Assembly: GCF_016808335.1 (NCBI RefSeq)
Contig: NC_053153.1
Location: forward strand, 14,891,033 to 14,955,032
Length of the DNA: 64,000 nucleotides
Direction: 5' to 3'
Origin: Panicum virgatum
Taxonomy: Eukaryota; Streptophyta; Magnoliopsida; Poales; Poaceae
The notes below the pieces were generated by a model that ran no database searches, was not told the DNA's origin, and saw only the letters and a program-made list of their open reading frames with translations. The position numbers and the translations under genes are program-made. Below are positions 23,401 to 35,300 of this stretch, piece by piece (the stretch's first letter is position 1; each line of letters opens with the position of its first letter).

Positions 23401-26346
23401 GACTGCGAAACTGTTGCTTCATGACTTTTATCAGGGGCCTGCCGATCAGACCACAACTGGCATGGGCACCCTTTTCCAATGTCTGTGCACTGGTTCCCTT
23501 TTCCTTTTCATTTTATTTTCAATTTCCCCCTGGCATCACTGCCACCCAAGCTGAAGAAACAACAGCCTGCTTTGTTTGGGCCCCGTTTGGTTGCGTGTTG
23601 TGCACAAATTCCCACGAGGTCAGAGTAAGCTATAATAAACAAGTGAGTGTTGCCCTACAAATGATTGTGTGTGCTCCCACGAGGTCAGAGTAAGCTATAA
23701 TAAACAAGTGAGTGTTGCCCTACAAATGATTGTGTGTGCTCCCATGAGGGGAGTAAACTCAAATAATCTATCACAGTTCATATTTTGCCCACACACAAAA
23801 ACAAAATCACAAAAGTACTCCTAGCTGAAAGCATCATGCAGCTATATATGTTGTTATATATGTGTGATTTTTAGAGAACTCATCCATTAGTACGCTGCTA
23901 TATAATCTTTTCCCTGCTCCATGCATGCTCTATCCTCTGACATATACACAAAATACCAAAAGAATACTTGGGCAGAGTTTGGAGGGAAAGATGCAACAGA
24001 CAGTGACAATTCAATGCAGAAACCACTTTGGCACGGGCATGCTGAAATGGATGCATGCAAAAGTGGGTCATGCAGATGTGTGGCAACAAGATAGATCGAC
24101 CTCCTTTTTATCTTTGGCTAGGACAGAGGGAAACGGCATTGGAGTTGCAGAAATGTGTACTGCAAGTTCAGACTTCAGAGAAGGCAAGATTTCTAGCGAA
24201 AGATCTTGTAGCTAGCACATAACGACACTGCACACGTATGCGTACACATCGGTGATTGATATTACGCAAGTGGTCAGTGCATGATCTTCTTTTATATATC
24301 GATCTTTGGTACGTTGGAGAAAGCAAAACGGCACTGAAGTTGCTGTGAAGTGTAGAGAACGGAACATATAATGTTAAACATCGTAAATCGCCTTAGGCAT
24401 TTCAACAAAGCTCAACATTTCCAATTCGATCTTACTTGACTATATAAATGCTAGACAAGGTATATATACCGTCGATCAGTGATCTAAATAATTTGCCTGT
24501 AGTAAAAGATACAGAGAAGTTTGAATGAATAAGTCAGAAAGAAGAACTTAATATGGCTGATGAGTCATGAGAGATCTCTTTGTGTCGTCTCTCTAGATGC
24601 AACCTTTTCTTATAAACTCTTTAGTTAATGTCTATACAGAAATGGTGATCACCATCCATGTATGAAAATTCCATTATCTAAAAAAAATGCATGAAGAAAG
24701 GCTGAGAGAAAATAACTATGTACAGTACTGAACTATACTTCACCGGACGGAGATCAAGAGTAGAAAAAAGAAGAAATTGAAGCAAAATTAAACCTAGCAT
24801 ATATATTAAATTCTGTACAATTAGCTAGTGCACTTCTTTTTCTGTATGATTGTTTTTAGAAGAGCGGAGTACGTAACTTTCCTTTATTCAGTGTCATTGA
24901 GGTTTTGTGGAAAAATAACATATATGAACTAACCAGAAGAGATTCAGACAAAACCCATGGAAAAATAATAAGTAAAAACAGAGGAAGTGGTACTTTGGAT
25001 CTTCTAGATTGGTGACAAACTCACCTGCAGTACGATATCCTACCATCATACGATACTGCTCTAGCGTTCTTCCCCTCTAATCAAATTAATAGCTCTGATC
25101 TTTAGAGAACTCTTTGAAGTTAAACTTTCGAACTTATTTTGTTCCAAAATAAAATTTGAAGTAGCAATGCAACAGCAGACAAATATTTGGCCAACATATA
25201 TGCTAATTAGTAGTCGAATAACCCAACTTCCATAGTTTTATAATATAGAATATATTAGTTACCACCTTTTAGCATATTATGCATAACGTCCCTTAAGTTG
25301 GTTTAATTAGAACATATTAAAAAAATCATGCCCAGTTACTCTGGTTATGCACTAAACTTGTCCACTTATGGTTGTTATTGCATGCTCTTTGTTGCAGTTC
25401 AAATGAGGAAAGGCATAAATAATCTGCTCCCTATATTATTTGTTCAAACCAAATCGCCAGATTGGTATATATGCAAGAGAAACTGTGTACACGCATCTGC
25501 ACCTTCTTCTTCGTGCAGATGCCCAAAGCACTTTGGCACGCGACTACAACACATACTACACACCAGGCAAAAAAATCTACCAAATCTCTATATTCGAGAT
25601 CCAATAGACCACCAACGCCGTACCAGGCTAGGCCAGTTAACCATAATAATTTCCCAGAAGAAGTACACGCAAGGCGATAATTTTTGAAAAGTTGCGAGCA
25701 TATATGGAATTGCCAAGCCATACGGAAGCTAGCAGCACAAGTATATATGTATGTAGTGGAGCTAGCACCCTTGCTCTTACTACTTTCTTCTACGATGCTG
25801 CTATTTAATCATGCATGTTCTTCCCAAGTGAACAGAAAAAAGGTGCAAGATAAGCAGCTCAATTTTCAATGTTTGCTGACCTCGACCTTCTCTCATGTCC
25901 ATGTGGTGAAGAAGTACTCAATTGAAAGGTACAAGAGACCAGCTGCTCCCTTTTAAAAAAATTCAAACCACTGAAGAGTTGAAAAGGAAAGGAAAAATCC
26001 AGTGAACCCAGGGAAAAGAAAAGATCGAAGAAGGACATGAATGAAACGAAGGGGCCGGGGGGCCGGGAATACAGAAATTTCTGTCAACTTTCACAGCACA
26101 CAATATAGAGAGAAAAACGAAATTATTAGCGATATCATGACGCAAATGTCACAACAAATCATTTCACGCATCTCTCCTTGTAGATCTGCATGCGCTTCAG
26201 AGGCCGCAAGCGAAGAACTGGGAGAAGACAAAGGCAGATAGAAAAGAGAGAGAGAGATCAGATGGGGTTACCGCGAGAATTGTGTTGCAGAAGTTGCAGT
26301 GCACGTAGCACACATGCTCCGGCGGCGGCGCGATCTGGGCCGACAT
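19304..26346 (-). CDS. SH1: YABBY transcription factor, Shattering1/YABBY2 type
   Basis: Six exons on the minus strand: 26346-26272, 22815-22693, 21999-21870, 20371-20323, 20202-20127, 19417-19304. They sum to 567 nt, 188 residues, ending at TAG. Every intron is GT-AG. The N-terminal C2C2 zinc finger uses Cys17/Cys20 (HCNFC) and Cys41/Cys44 (RCGHC). The HMG-like YABBY domain spans about 110-162 ([48 protein letters not shown]). The tail is [13 protein letters not shown] ... KVQDLY. This order and the short tail match grass YABBY2, the gene known as Sh1 that controls seed shattering in cereals, where it acts in the nucleus in the abscission region. Intron 1 is 3456 bp and carries a MITE and a 65-bp tandem repeat. 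I see no exon deletion, stop or broken splice site, so the allele looks functional. It shares its neighbourhood with AM1, as in rice. Confidence 0.93.
20431..20475. repeat. (TA)n microsatellite in Sh1 intron 3
   Basis: A near-pure TA repeat of about 45 bp inside the third intron of the YABBY gene. It is likely length-variable. Confidence 0.9.
23107..23342. mobile_element. MITE in Sh1 intron 1
   Basis: Perfect inverted ends GGGGGGTGTTTAGTT / AACTAAACACCCCCC. The interior words GATTAATTAGCCTTAAAAGA, ACTGTGTAATTAGTTATTT and CATGCACGTGTCC belong to a widespread grass MITE family. Length is 236 bp. It sits within the first intron of the YABBY gene. No target duplication is obvious. Confidence 0.8.
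23611..23748. repeat. 65-bp tandem repeat in Sh1 intron 1
   Basis: A 65-bp unit beginning CCCACGAGGTCAGAGTAAGC occurs at 23611 and again at 23676, identical as far as I can read. A third partial start lies at 23741 (CCCATGAGG). This is a recent tandem duplication within the large first intron. Confidence 0.9.
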
Positions 26347-26436
26347 TCCTCACGATCACCTTGCGTTATCCCAACAATGAATCGAAGAAGGAGCTGATAG
26401 GAGGAGGAGGATGAGAGTTGAAGCAAGCTGGACGAG

Positions 26437-26445
26437 GATATATAG
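26437..26445 (-). promoter_or_regulatory. SH1: TATA box of the Sh1-like gene
   Basis: The minus strand reads CTATATATC about 90 bp upstream of the start codon. Transcription would begin near 26408 and leave a leader of about 60 nt. A second TATATA copy lies near 26499. Assignment is by position only. Confidence 0.5.
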
Positions 26446-26599
26446 AAGCAGCAGCAAGCAAGGACTAATCAAGGACCAAAGGTCAGATAGGATTAGAAGA
26501 TATATAGTAGTAGTTCGCTAGCTAGTAGCTACGGCAGCGACTTTTGGTAAACACAGAGGTGTAAAGGTGAGAGGAAGGATTGAGCTACTGATTTCTTGT

Positions 26600-26600
<1 letters not shown>

Positions 26601-26652
<52 letters not shown>
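26601..26652. repeat. (AG)26 microsatellite in the Sh1 promoter
   Basis: A pure AG repeat (CT on the gene strand) about 160-215 bp upstream of the putative TATA box. GAGA/CT repeats in plant promoters can bind BBR/BPC proteins; whether this one does is inference. Confidence 0.9.
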
Positions 26653-26655
<3 letters not shown>

Positions 26656-26659
26656 TGCA

Positions 26660-28500
26660 GTGGCCTTTTCTGTGGTGGCTGGTGTGGGTGCAAAATGCTA
26701 TAATGAATAGTTGGGGCCTCGTAGAGTCTAGAAGGATTCTCTGTGTCTGATTACTCAGCAGCCATATGTGCGATAACGGATGGATAATTTCATCTATGGT
26801 TCGAAAATAATTTCTACGTAGCTCCATGCATGTAAACATATTCTTCCCAAAAAAGTTCTCTTAGAAAATAATTATGTTTCATACAAGCATTATTTTGGGT
26901 ATTTCGATTATATATATATTAGCCTATAACATGTGTAACTGCACGGTCAAGTAAACTATAGTCATATGTCCCTAGTTAACACTCCCTCTATTATAAATCA
27001 TAGATTGTTTTATCTTTATTCTAAATAAAATTCGTCTAATTTTGACTAAGTTTATGGAAAAAATAGACCGAGACATATTTTAGTCTATCTAGTGAACCTA
27101 GTTTAATACTGTAAATATTTATAGATGTATATAACTTAATCAAATATAGAAAGGTTTAACTTAGAATAAAGCTAAAATGAATTAAAGTTTGGAATGAAGG
27201 GATTAGGCAAATAGAGTTTTTGTTTATACACCATATATAATACATAGAATTTGAATATAATTTAACTCTTTTATGAGCAAATATACTTTAACTTGTACAT
27301 ATCACAATCATGACTATTGCGCTGGTAACCCTAGTTCTATCGATATCTTAGTGCCAGTCATCTAAGTCAACACCACGTCATGCAGCTGATCACAAAAGCA
27401 TTGGATTTTATTTTATAGAAAGGATGACAGCTCTCAATATACATAGATAGATGTAGATGTATATCTGATTAGCTCTTTAAGATAGAATCTCTGATTTAAA
27501 TAAGGAGAGGAGATTAAGAAGGATAGTTAAGGTAGATGTGACCAATACTATTTTATAGACTTAAATTTTCAAAAGATAGGCTGGATCAATTCTTTTCTAT
27601 GATGGTAGATGTGGTTGATTAAGATATAGATATAAGATCCAAATTAGATTGGACCTATTATTCTCTAATGACAGGTAGTTAAGATATATATATAGGGGTT
27701 ATTTTAGGCTAATTCTTCATAATGGCATAGATGAATAAATTTTTAGAAATAATCCAACGACTATTATTATCAATGATGATAACCATACATTTATTGATGT
27801 ACAAATATTTTGTTTTTTTACATATTTTTTTCTTTTTCTAGGGTGTTCACCAAGGTCTATGTGGCTTCACATGGAGGCTTTAAAAGTATCCTCCAATTAG
27901 TAATATTAAGATATGCGTTTAGCAGGATAGAAAATTATGTGCGGTTTGCATTTTTCTTAAAGCCCGTACAGATTTAAGTAGATGATTGGTCTCTTTCCAC
28001 TTTGTTAAATCATCCAATACACTGTTGCCATAAGCCTCGTTTTATTGCTGAAAAGTTCCTTTCTTTGTCTGTGATGAAATTTGTGTGTCGCTGCCCCTTC
28101 TAGATCCTGATGTAGACAATTCAATCTCAAGAGTTAATGGCCAATGGAAAGCCCAATTATTTGGACTTTACCTTTGATTTGGCTCTACTGAAATGAGCGA
28201 CGATGACACTACATTCGTGCGGGTACGAAGAAGTTAGGGAAATGTCCTGTTCACTCGAACCAACTTTGCCTTTTCAGCTACTATTGAAGTCAATTCCAAC
28301 GATCTCCACGACACACAACACCTTGTCCCTCACAAGCAAACTATGTAACTCCAAGAGATGAGACGGTGATGGATCAACCCGTTTCATTTCTCTTGATAAT
28401 ACGAATATAAGTTTATCCCACCAAAATCATTTCGAACCATTCATTCTAACCAAGGTGATTCTTCACACCAGACTACTTACACGATGGAAATAATTAAGAT
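26660..28500. other. AT-rich upstream region of Sh1, no gene recognised
   Basis: It holds one degenerate Stowaway-like repeat (26982-27206, listed separately) and otherwise simple AT-rich spacer. Distal regulatory elements of the YABBY gene could lie here, but none is identifiable by eye. Confidence 0.4.
26982..27206. mobile_element. Degenerate Stowaway-like MITE
   Basis: The left end CTCCCTCTATTATAAATCAT and the right end GGAATGAAGGGATTAG are weak inverted copies. The interior resembles the common grass element with TTTGACTAAGTTTATGGAAA and AACTTAGAATAAAGCTAAAA. The ends are diverged from the canonical CTCCCTCCGTCCC. Confidence 0.6.
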
Positions 28501-28502
28501 GC

Positions 28503-29230
28503 ACTACTACATCTACCCCTATACTGCCGATTCTAAAAGTACATCACCGCTGATTTTGAGTACGGTTTGATTTAAGTCGACCCGGCTTATCACCAACAGC
28601 TTATCACCCGGCGGTAGTACCCTTCTCAAAATGTAAAAAAAAGATTACAGCTGCCACCCCGCTCCCCGCCTCATAACGCAGCCGCCCCCTCAGCTCGCCC
28701 GTTGCCCTGATGCTTCTTGCCTTCTCTAGCTATTGACCAGCTCTATCTTCACCTCCTCCTACCACCGCCTCCAGCATCCTCACGCTACCGGCCCTCAGCT
28801 CAGCCTCTACCCTGCTGCTCGCCTCCTCCGGCCGCTGCCACGCCCCGCGAGAAGCCATGCCTCCTCACGCCGAGCTGCCGCGCGGTGGGGGCGGCAAGGA
28901 GAGGAGGGACATCCTGTTAGGACGAAGGGAAAGAGACGCCAGGGGAGGAGAGGACCGGGAGGTGAGGAGGATGGGGGAGAGATGTGAGAGGATAAGAAAA
29001 GGAAATGAATGAATATGAGATAAGTACCGATAAGGGAAAAATATTTGGTGCGGTGTGGCACTGTGGCTTGTAACAACATCACCATCTGCTCGTGTTATAA
29101 GCTGGCGGTGATGCTCGTCCAATCTATATCGCCAACAGTGATGCTTACTATCACCACCAATTTAGTTAAAACAGATGGTGATGAGACGTTTGCCTTCGAA
29201 CCGGACCAAAGTATGTGAATAGCTTTTCAT
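28503..29230. mobile_element. Possible CACTA-type remnant with GC-rich interior
   Basis: CACTACTACATCTACCCC at 28503 looks like a CACTA 5' terminus. Repeated ATCACCGC/TATCACC words follow on the left (28540-28620) and occur again, inverted, on the right (29060-29190), like subterminal repeats. The middle (28650-28980) is GC-rich and has no recognised domain. I found no matching right terminus ending in TAGTAGTG, so the element is partial or diverged. Confidence 0.4.
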
Positions 29231-29910
29231 CACTTATCCCTTGGCACAGCCGCACAGGCATGTCAATAATTTGATACTAGATGTTTCAACACATGAGAAA
29301 AAAAAAGAGAGAGGGATAAAGACAGAGAGGCGTGCATGGTGGTAGGTCCCATAGGCCCACACCCTGGGCAGTCGACAGTCCAAGCATTTGCAGCAGAGCA
29401 GGGTCAGGGTCCTCCGGCCGGCCGGGCGCGGTGTACGTACTACAAGAGAAGACCCATGTTCTGTCATTTCGACAGGACACTTTTGATCCTCTCTCTCTCC
29501 CCTGTGAATCTTGGTGCAGCTAGCGCAGAGCACGCACATTAATTGCATACACACATTATATTTTGAATTTGATGGCAGATTGGCATGCTGCATGAGCCGC
29601 TGGTGGCCGCATGCAATTGCAAGTCGCCAAAATGGATGGGTGGTGGATGAAGCGCGGGGCCGGCGGTGGGGGCGTCCTGCCGGCCGGCCGCGGCGCGCGC
29701 CATGTGCCGTGTCGCTCGCCCACTCTATATCCATCGTAATGCATGATGGAGATGCGAGCTAGTACTAGTAGCGTGGCCGCCTACTGCTCTGCGTGCGCGC
29801 GTCTCCCGAGACACTGTAGTAGGTTGATCTGCGTTCAAAAAAGGGCAGTAAATGATGCAGGGAAGCAACAGTAATTTGGATTAATCGCGCGCGGCCACGC
29901 ACTACCGCCA
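29231..29910. other. Intergenic DNA, nothing recognised
   Basis: Mixed composition with short open frames that show no known domain. No RNA gene or terminal repeat was recognised. Confidence 0.4.
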
Positions 29911-30403
29911 CACTACTAAAAACACGTCAAAGGTCCACCCAAAAATACCGGAATGAAAATGAACCGGTACTTATGCTAGTTTTGGAATCGATGGAACCTA
30001 TAGATGAGCCTTAGGTACCGGTCGGTAAGACTCTCCATAGGTATCGGGTGATAACTTTTCCATTAGTACCGGGTGGTACCACCAACCGGTGCCTATGGAT
30101 GAGCCTTAGGTACCGGGTGTTACCAACCGGTACCTTAGGGTTCTTCACATGCTATTTCAAAAGGAAAATATCTCTCTTTCTATCACATGTGTTGTGTAGA
30201 TGAGATGGTAAGAGAGGTACGTACGAGGCAAGAGATCGCTGGTTTGAATCCTAGCTACACCGTGTTAATATTTTTGTTTGACGAGAGCCTTAGGCACCGG
30301 CTGTTTTACCCGATGCCTAAGGGCCAGACTTTTGGTCTCGGCTACGGAGTACTGGTACCCAAAGCCTCAACAACCGGTACAATAACTCTATTTTCCAGTA
30401 GTG
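29911..30403. mobile_element. Non-autonomous CACTA element, 493 bp, TSD CCA
   Basis: It starts CACTACTAAAAACACG and ends TTTTCCAGTAGTG. The direct repeat CCA flanks it (29908-29910 and 30404-30406), the 3-bp duplication expected of CACTA transposons. Subterminal words such as CAACCGGTACC and GGTACCGG match those of the large element at 48722-61943, so it is probably mobilised by the same family. No protein is encoded. A tRNA-like tract lies inside at 30193-30261. Confidence 0.88.
30193..30261 (+). other. tRNA-like tract inside the small CACTA element
   Basis: GTGTAG and CTACAC, 61 nt apart (first base to first base), can pair like an acceptor stem. Between them are GATGAGATGGTAAG (box-A-like) and GGTTTGAATCC (box-B-like, consensus GGTTCGANNCC). 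The T-arm does not pair well and no anticodon arm is clear, so this is not a functional tRNA. It may be tRNA-derived or a coincidence. Confidence 0.35.
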
Positions 30404-30409
30404 CCAGTT

Positions 30410-30920
30410 CCAGATCCAACGATCAGAATTCGTCGATGCAGCGGCGCATGCATGCTGCATGCAGTACCACTATCTACAGTGCAGCGAGCGAATCCTGGTC
30501 ATTCGCTTTGAATCCGACGGCGCAGTCGGTCCTGCAAAATCATATCACTGCAGCATACATGGTGACTGTACAACTGCCATGCACGCTGCATGCATGCATC
30601 GCAGGACGCAGAGGGGTCCAGCTCCCACGTCTTTGCATTTCATATTTGCATGCGTGTGGTTGCATATATATTGCCATTAATTAATTAATTTGGACGTTTC
30701 AGATTGGTACGAATATATTTTGGTTTGAGTAATAAAGCTAGCGTGATGAGGGCCCCTCCAACAATTGCAAAGATGGTAGAGGAGGGAAAGCGGAAGTGGA
30801 CTCTGAGATGAGTGGGGCGTACAGCAGGTTTCCCTGCGCTGTCGTCCTGATCTCCCCTCGACTTTGCCCTCCAAGATCCACGCGGCCACGCACCTTCAAC
30901 TCTGTCACCATTGGCCTAGC
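30410..30920. other. Intergenic DNA, nothing recognised
   Basis: Mixed spacer with short palindromic TGCATGCA words. No gene or mobile element is supported. Confidence 0.4.
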
Positions 30921-30923
30921 TTA

Positions 30924-31136
30924 GGGCCTGTTTGGGACCGTGGTATGTAGAAGCGGGTTGCAAATAAGAGAAACGCCGCCCACTCCTCGCTTCTCGTGTT
31001 TTGGCCGCTCGTAGTTCATTTGCTCGCTTATCACGTTGAGCGCGGCTGCCGAACGCGCGTCCGCCGCAGAGCGTTTGGCGGGTTTTTTCTGATTGTTTCA
31101 CTGAAACGCGTCGTAGACGCAGTGCCAAACAGGCCC
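30924..31136. mobile_element. Tourist-like MITE, TSD TTA
   Basis: The ends GGGCCTGTTTGG / CCAAACAGGCCC are perfect inverted copies. They are flanked by TTA at 30921-30923 and 31137-31139, as for PIF/Harbinger-derived MITEs. Length is 213 bp. The interior is GC-rich for a MITE. Confidence 0.85.
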
Positions 31137-31308
31137 TTAGCCGCCACATCTAGCTCCGTCAGTCCGTCTGCCACGACCCTCAGCTCGTCCTCCTTGCTTG
31201 CACGCCTTTCCATCTCCCAGAACTGTACTATGCCCTCCCAAAAGTGGTGTTGCCCCAAACGGCAATCTCACCAAGGTGTGTGGTCGTTCTCTGACGAAGC
31301 ATATCTAA

Positions 31309-31754
31309 TTTTTTAGATAAAGGAGTAAAATGTTCCAACCTATGCACTCACACGTGAGTGTATATAGCCAAACAATACAGAACATAAGGCACTTATTAGG
31401 TCATCGGACAACATATGGTGGGTATGTTGAAGACACATAACAAAAGGGGGGATAGCTAAGCTCTGATCCTGTTACTAAGCTTCCAACCAAAACGATTAAA
31501 GAGATTCATGACGGTAGTATCCACTTTCTTTAAATAGCAGCGACCAACTCCTTATCCAATAGATCCCCCTGAAAATAACCTGCATGAAAGAATTAGTAGT
31601 AGTTCTATTGAACACCACATCATTTCTTCTCAACCAAATTGCTCAACAAAGAGCTACTGCATCTACTAAAATTTGGATTCTAAGCTTAGAAGGAAAACTG
31701 TTGAGCCAATAACCAAACATATTAGATACACTAGAAGGTGGTTGAAGTCCAAAC
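31309..31754 (-). mobile_element. LINE, 3' part (split by CACTA element E1)
   Basis: Read on the minus strand, fragments such as ALCWAIWLRRND and MNLFNRFGWKL resemble the C-terminal end of plant LINE ORF2. A short A run (T run at 31309-31314) marks the 3' end. The other half is at 44387-45115, and the break falls exactly at the AAC target duplication of E1. Confidence 0.7.
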
Positions 31755-31774
31755 CACTACTACAAAAACGTTGA

Positions 31775-31915
31775 TTTGTCCCGGTTGGGAAACCCCTGTT
31801 GTCCCGGTTTCCCAACCGGGAACGCCAGTCCGGGACAAAAGGGGGTGCACTTTTGTCCCACGTGGCTGGCGCACCCTTTTGTCCCGGTTGGTGTTACCAA
31901 CCGGGACAAAAGGTC
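31775..31915. repeat. E1 subterminal repeat array (3' end of element)
   Basis: Copies in both orientations of TTTGTCCCGGTTGG / CCAACCGGGACAAAA within 150 bp of the terminus. In En/Spm, such subterminal repeats bind the TNPA-type protein needed for excision; the role here is by analogy. Confidence 0.8.
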
Positions 31916-32395
31916 CCTTTTTTTCATGTTTTCCTTTTCTCAATTCTTTTTCTATTTCAATTATAGTTTTGCATTTCAATTAAACTTATGTATAGGAATT
32001 CAGTGTGTATGATCTCCACTAATATATACATATATATAGTTACTTATATAATATTTGTCCTAGATAGTTTTCATATATAAATTAATTCACTTATATATAT
32101 ATGTATACACATATCTATACATGTGAATTCCTTTACATATGAAAATGTCTAGGACCAATATTATATAAATATATATATATATACACATATATATTATTGG
32201 AGTGCTTATATATATAATACATACATACTCCATCATATTTGCATAGGTATATTCGTTCTTAATTACATAGGTATATTCGTTCTTAATTACATAGTAGAAT
32301 TCGCCTTTTGGAAATTTAATACATACATACTCATAAATAGAAATTTAATACATAGACACACATATATATATTTACATAGGTATATTCGTTCTTAA

Positions 32396-35300
32396 TTACA
32401 TATATACGCATATATTGTCATATTTGCTGTGATTGTCAATATTAGATATTCCATCATAGTAGAATTCACCTTTTGAATCGAGGACTTGCTCAACAATAAA
32501 TCCGGAGAATTGTTCTTGAATCGCCATAATCTTTTCCTCCGGTATTAGTTTATCGCGCATCTCCCTGACCTATGGAAAAAGGGGATAATTAATTTCGACT
32601 AATTAAAATATGAGTTCAAATATTAACAAGTTTTTTACTTACTTCCTCCTCCCAATCTGTCCAGCCCTTTGGAGGACCTACCAGACCATGGATGTTCTCG
32701 CATACATAGTATACGCACAATACAGTGCCTTGTTTCTGCCTCATACACTTTAAGAGAGAAGAAATTATCAGGTATTTACATGAATATATAATAAAACTAA
32801 TGAATCGTGCAACAAATCATCCAAGTGCGTACCGGAAAATCTGTCTTGATCTTCAATTCCTTGTCAAATTTGCCTGGATGATTTTTAGCGAATTCTTTCC
32901 AAATCCTGTGCATGATTAGAACAATTATAGTCAAGTAACAAAGTGATTCAAATTATCGGTCATCGACTGAGTAGTGGTAGAATTACTTTTTCATAATGTT
33001 AAGAAGATTTTCGTATTGTTCTGGAGGTCTCCTCAATGAGTCCATAACCACGAGTAGGCTCTTCTCGGGAATTATGACAATTAGGACCCAGTGTTCACTG
33101 CAAGATTATATGGAGGCAGTTCTTGGTAGTTAAGGTTTAGACAATTCAATTACAGAATAGAAAGAGTTAGACGGAAGGAATCACTCACGCAAAGTTGTAA
33201 GGAAACAATATCATTTGCTTGTTGTGATGAACGCTTATGTACTTGAACAAGTTTTGGAATATCTCATCGGAATTGTCACGTAGAAGCCTCCAATTACAAG
33301 TAATTGGGTCGATGAAGCCGAGGTGAGAGTATCCCTTTCTTCTGCAAGTATGTATCTCCATTCTACATGATACCGAATAAATCAAGAGATTAGTATGTTG
33401 AGATCATGCAAAACAATACGTAAGGAGAGTAAAATACTTACAGAACCCACAAGCCGACCATAGAGATGTCGAGGGCCTCCTGATGGAATAGTTGGTAAAT
33501 TTCTTCCCAGTTTATCCATATAATGGCCTCCCCCCGTAAGAAATCGTCATCTTTAATCTTTGCGCCCTGCATGAAGATGCAATCGGCCATCGCACGCATG
33601 TAGTGCTGGTGCAGCTTATACATTTGCGTTGGAAGCACAGACACTACTTCGGGGGGTACAAGAGTTTTGCTGATCTCAAACGTCCATTTGACGACACATC
33701 GGCCTTTGGAATATCTTCTCCCCCTGCAATCTGTGCCGCCGTCAGGTTTGATTCTTTCAAAAATGTAACAAAGTCTTGTTCTTGCGTCGTCTGTCCCACT
33801 ACGAGAGGCTCTATTGATTGTTTCTTTTGGGCTCCGAGCTGTGGAACGTCGGACGACGACGACTTTGATTGTCTTTTCTTTTTCTCAGTAGTTTTGATAA
33901 TTGTGCGTTCGTAGTCTGAAGGGGGGTCTCTCGGAATGAATTTTCTCTTATTTGCTTCGCACATTCCCTTAAAAAATTTCAAATCTATCGGATTTATGAC
34001 TTTCTCGGGCTCCGGCTTCGGCTTTGGCTTGAAGTGCTCTTTAACTCTTTCTTGAGTTATCCGATCGCATTCTTCGAGGCTCATGTCCCAGGGTTTAATA
34101 GGAGCCTCCTTGTTTTTCTTCTCCTTTTCCTTCTTCTTTGGAGGCTCCTTAGCCGGTGCAGCTACCTTCTTTGCCGGTGGCCGTTTCTGCTTCTTTGCCG
34201 GCGGCAGAGGGGGTGACCATGGAGGCGACGGTGACGCTTGAGTGTTCATCGGCGCATGAGATGATGGTGATGGAGAATGTGCCGGTGATCCTTGCCGAGA
34301 CAGTGCTGCCCTTATGGAGTTTTGCGGAGATGCCGGCCTTGGAGAGGCATGCTGAGATGCCGGTCTTGGTGTTTGATCATCCGACTTTAGGACAATGTAG
34401 CGCTTATCCCATAGGATGTAGCCATGAATGGCTTCTGCCAGTGTCCTCTCCCCATCGCCTCCAGGAATATCAAGCTCGAGCGTCTCCCAACCCTGGCACA
34501 CCTGCTCCACGCCAACTCGTGTGTATCTAGGCGGAATTTGCTGCCGTGGTACACGTCGCCTGGTTGGGTTGGCATGGCGGTACCGTACGCAACAGTGAAC
34601 ATTAAGTTCTTAACGGTAGTCTGCAGGTCACAAGGTGTCCGCTGGGTGATCTCATCCACTGGAAATCGCTGCGGGGCCGACGCTTCAACTGCGGCCTGGA
34701 TCCCCGTTGGCTCGGCGACGGCGACGTCTGTGGAAGCGCAGCTGCTTTTCCGCTGAGACAGGTGATCGGCTGCGACATTAGGCTCTGGAGGCACCGTTTG
34801 CGCTTGTTGTTGCTGGCTCATTGCTATGGCCACTTGGCGTTGAACCTCTTCCTCCAGTCTTTGATCGTGTGACATGAGCCGTTCCTCTAGCCTTCGCATG
34901 TGCTCCCGCTCATCATTCTTTCTTCTTTGCCGGCTTCTATATGATTCAATGTAATCCCTGAACCCATACTTCCACGGAACCACGCCTTTGCCTCTTGTGC
35001 GGCCCGGATGCTCTGGATTCCCAAGGGCGTAAGTCAGCTCGTCCCTCTCTCTATCCGGCTGGAATGTTCCCTCGGCCGCTGCTTGCATGGCCTCCTGTAG
35101 TCTCTGGGCTGCTCGCTGGATGTTTGGCCCATATATGCAGTCACCAGTCAATGGGTCCAAGCTTACCCCGTGACCATAAAACCAGGTCCTTGACCTTTCA
35201 GGCCAGTTCAAGGTCGCAGGTTAGATGCCTCTGTCAAGCAAATCCTGCTCCATCTTCTCCTATTTGGGTATTCCAAGCTTGTAGCCTCCTTGGCCTAGAG

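Noticed and set aside
30193..30261. Functional tRNA gene
   Set aside because: T-arm and anticodon arm do not form; only box-like motifs and an acceptor-like pairing are present, so it is reported as tRNA-like only.
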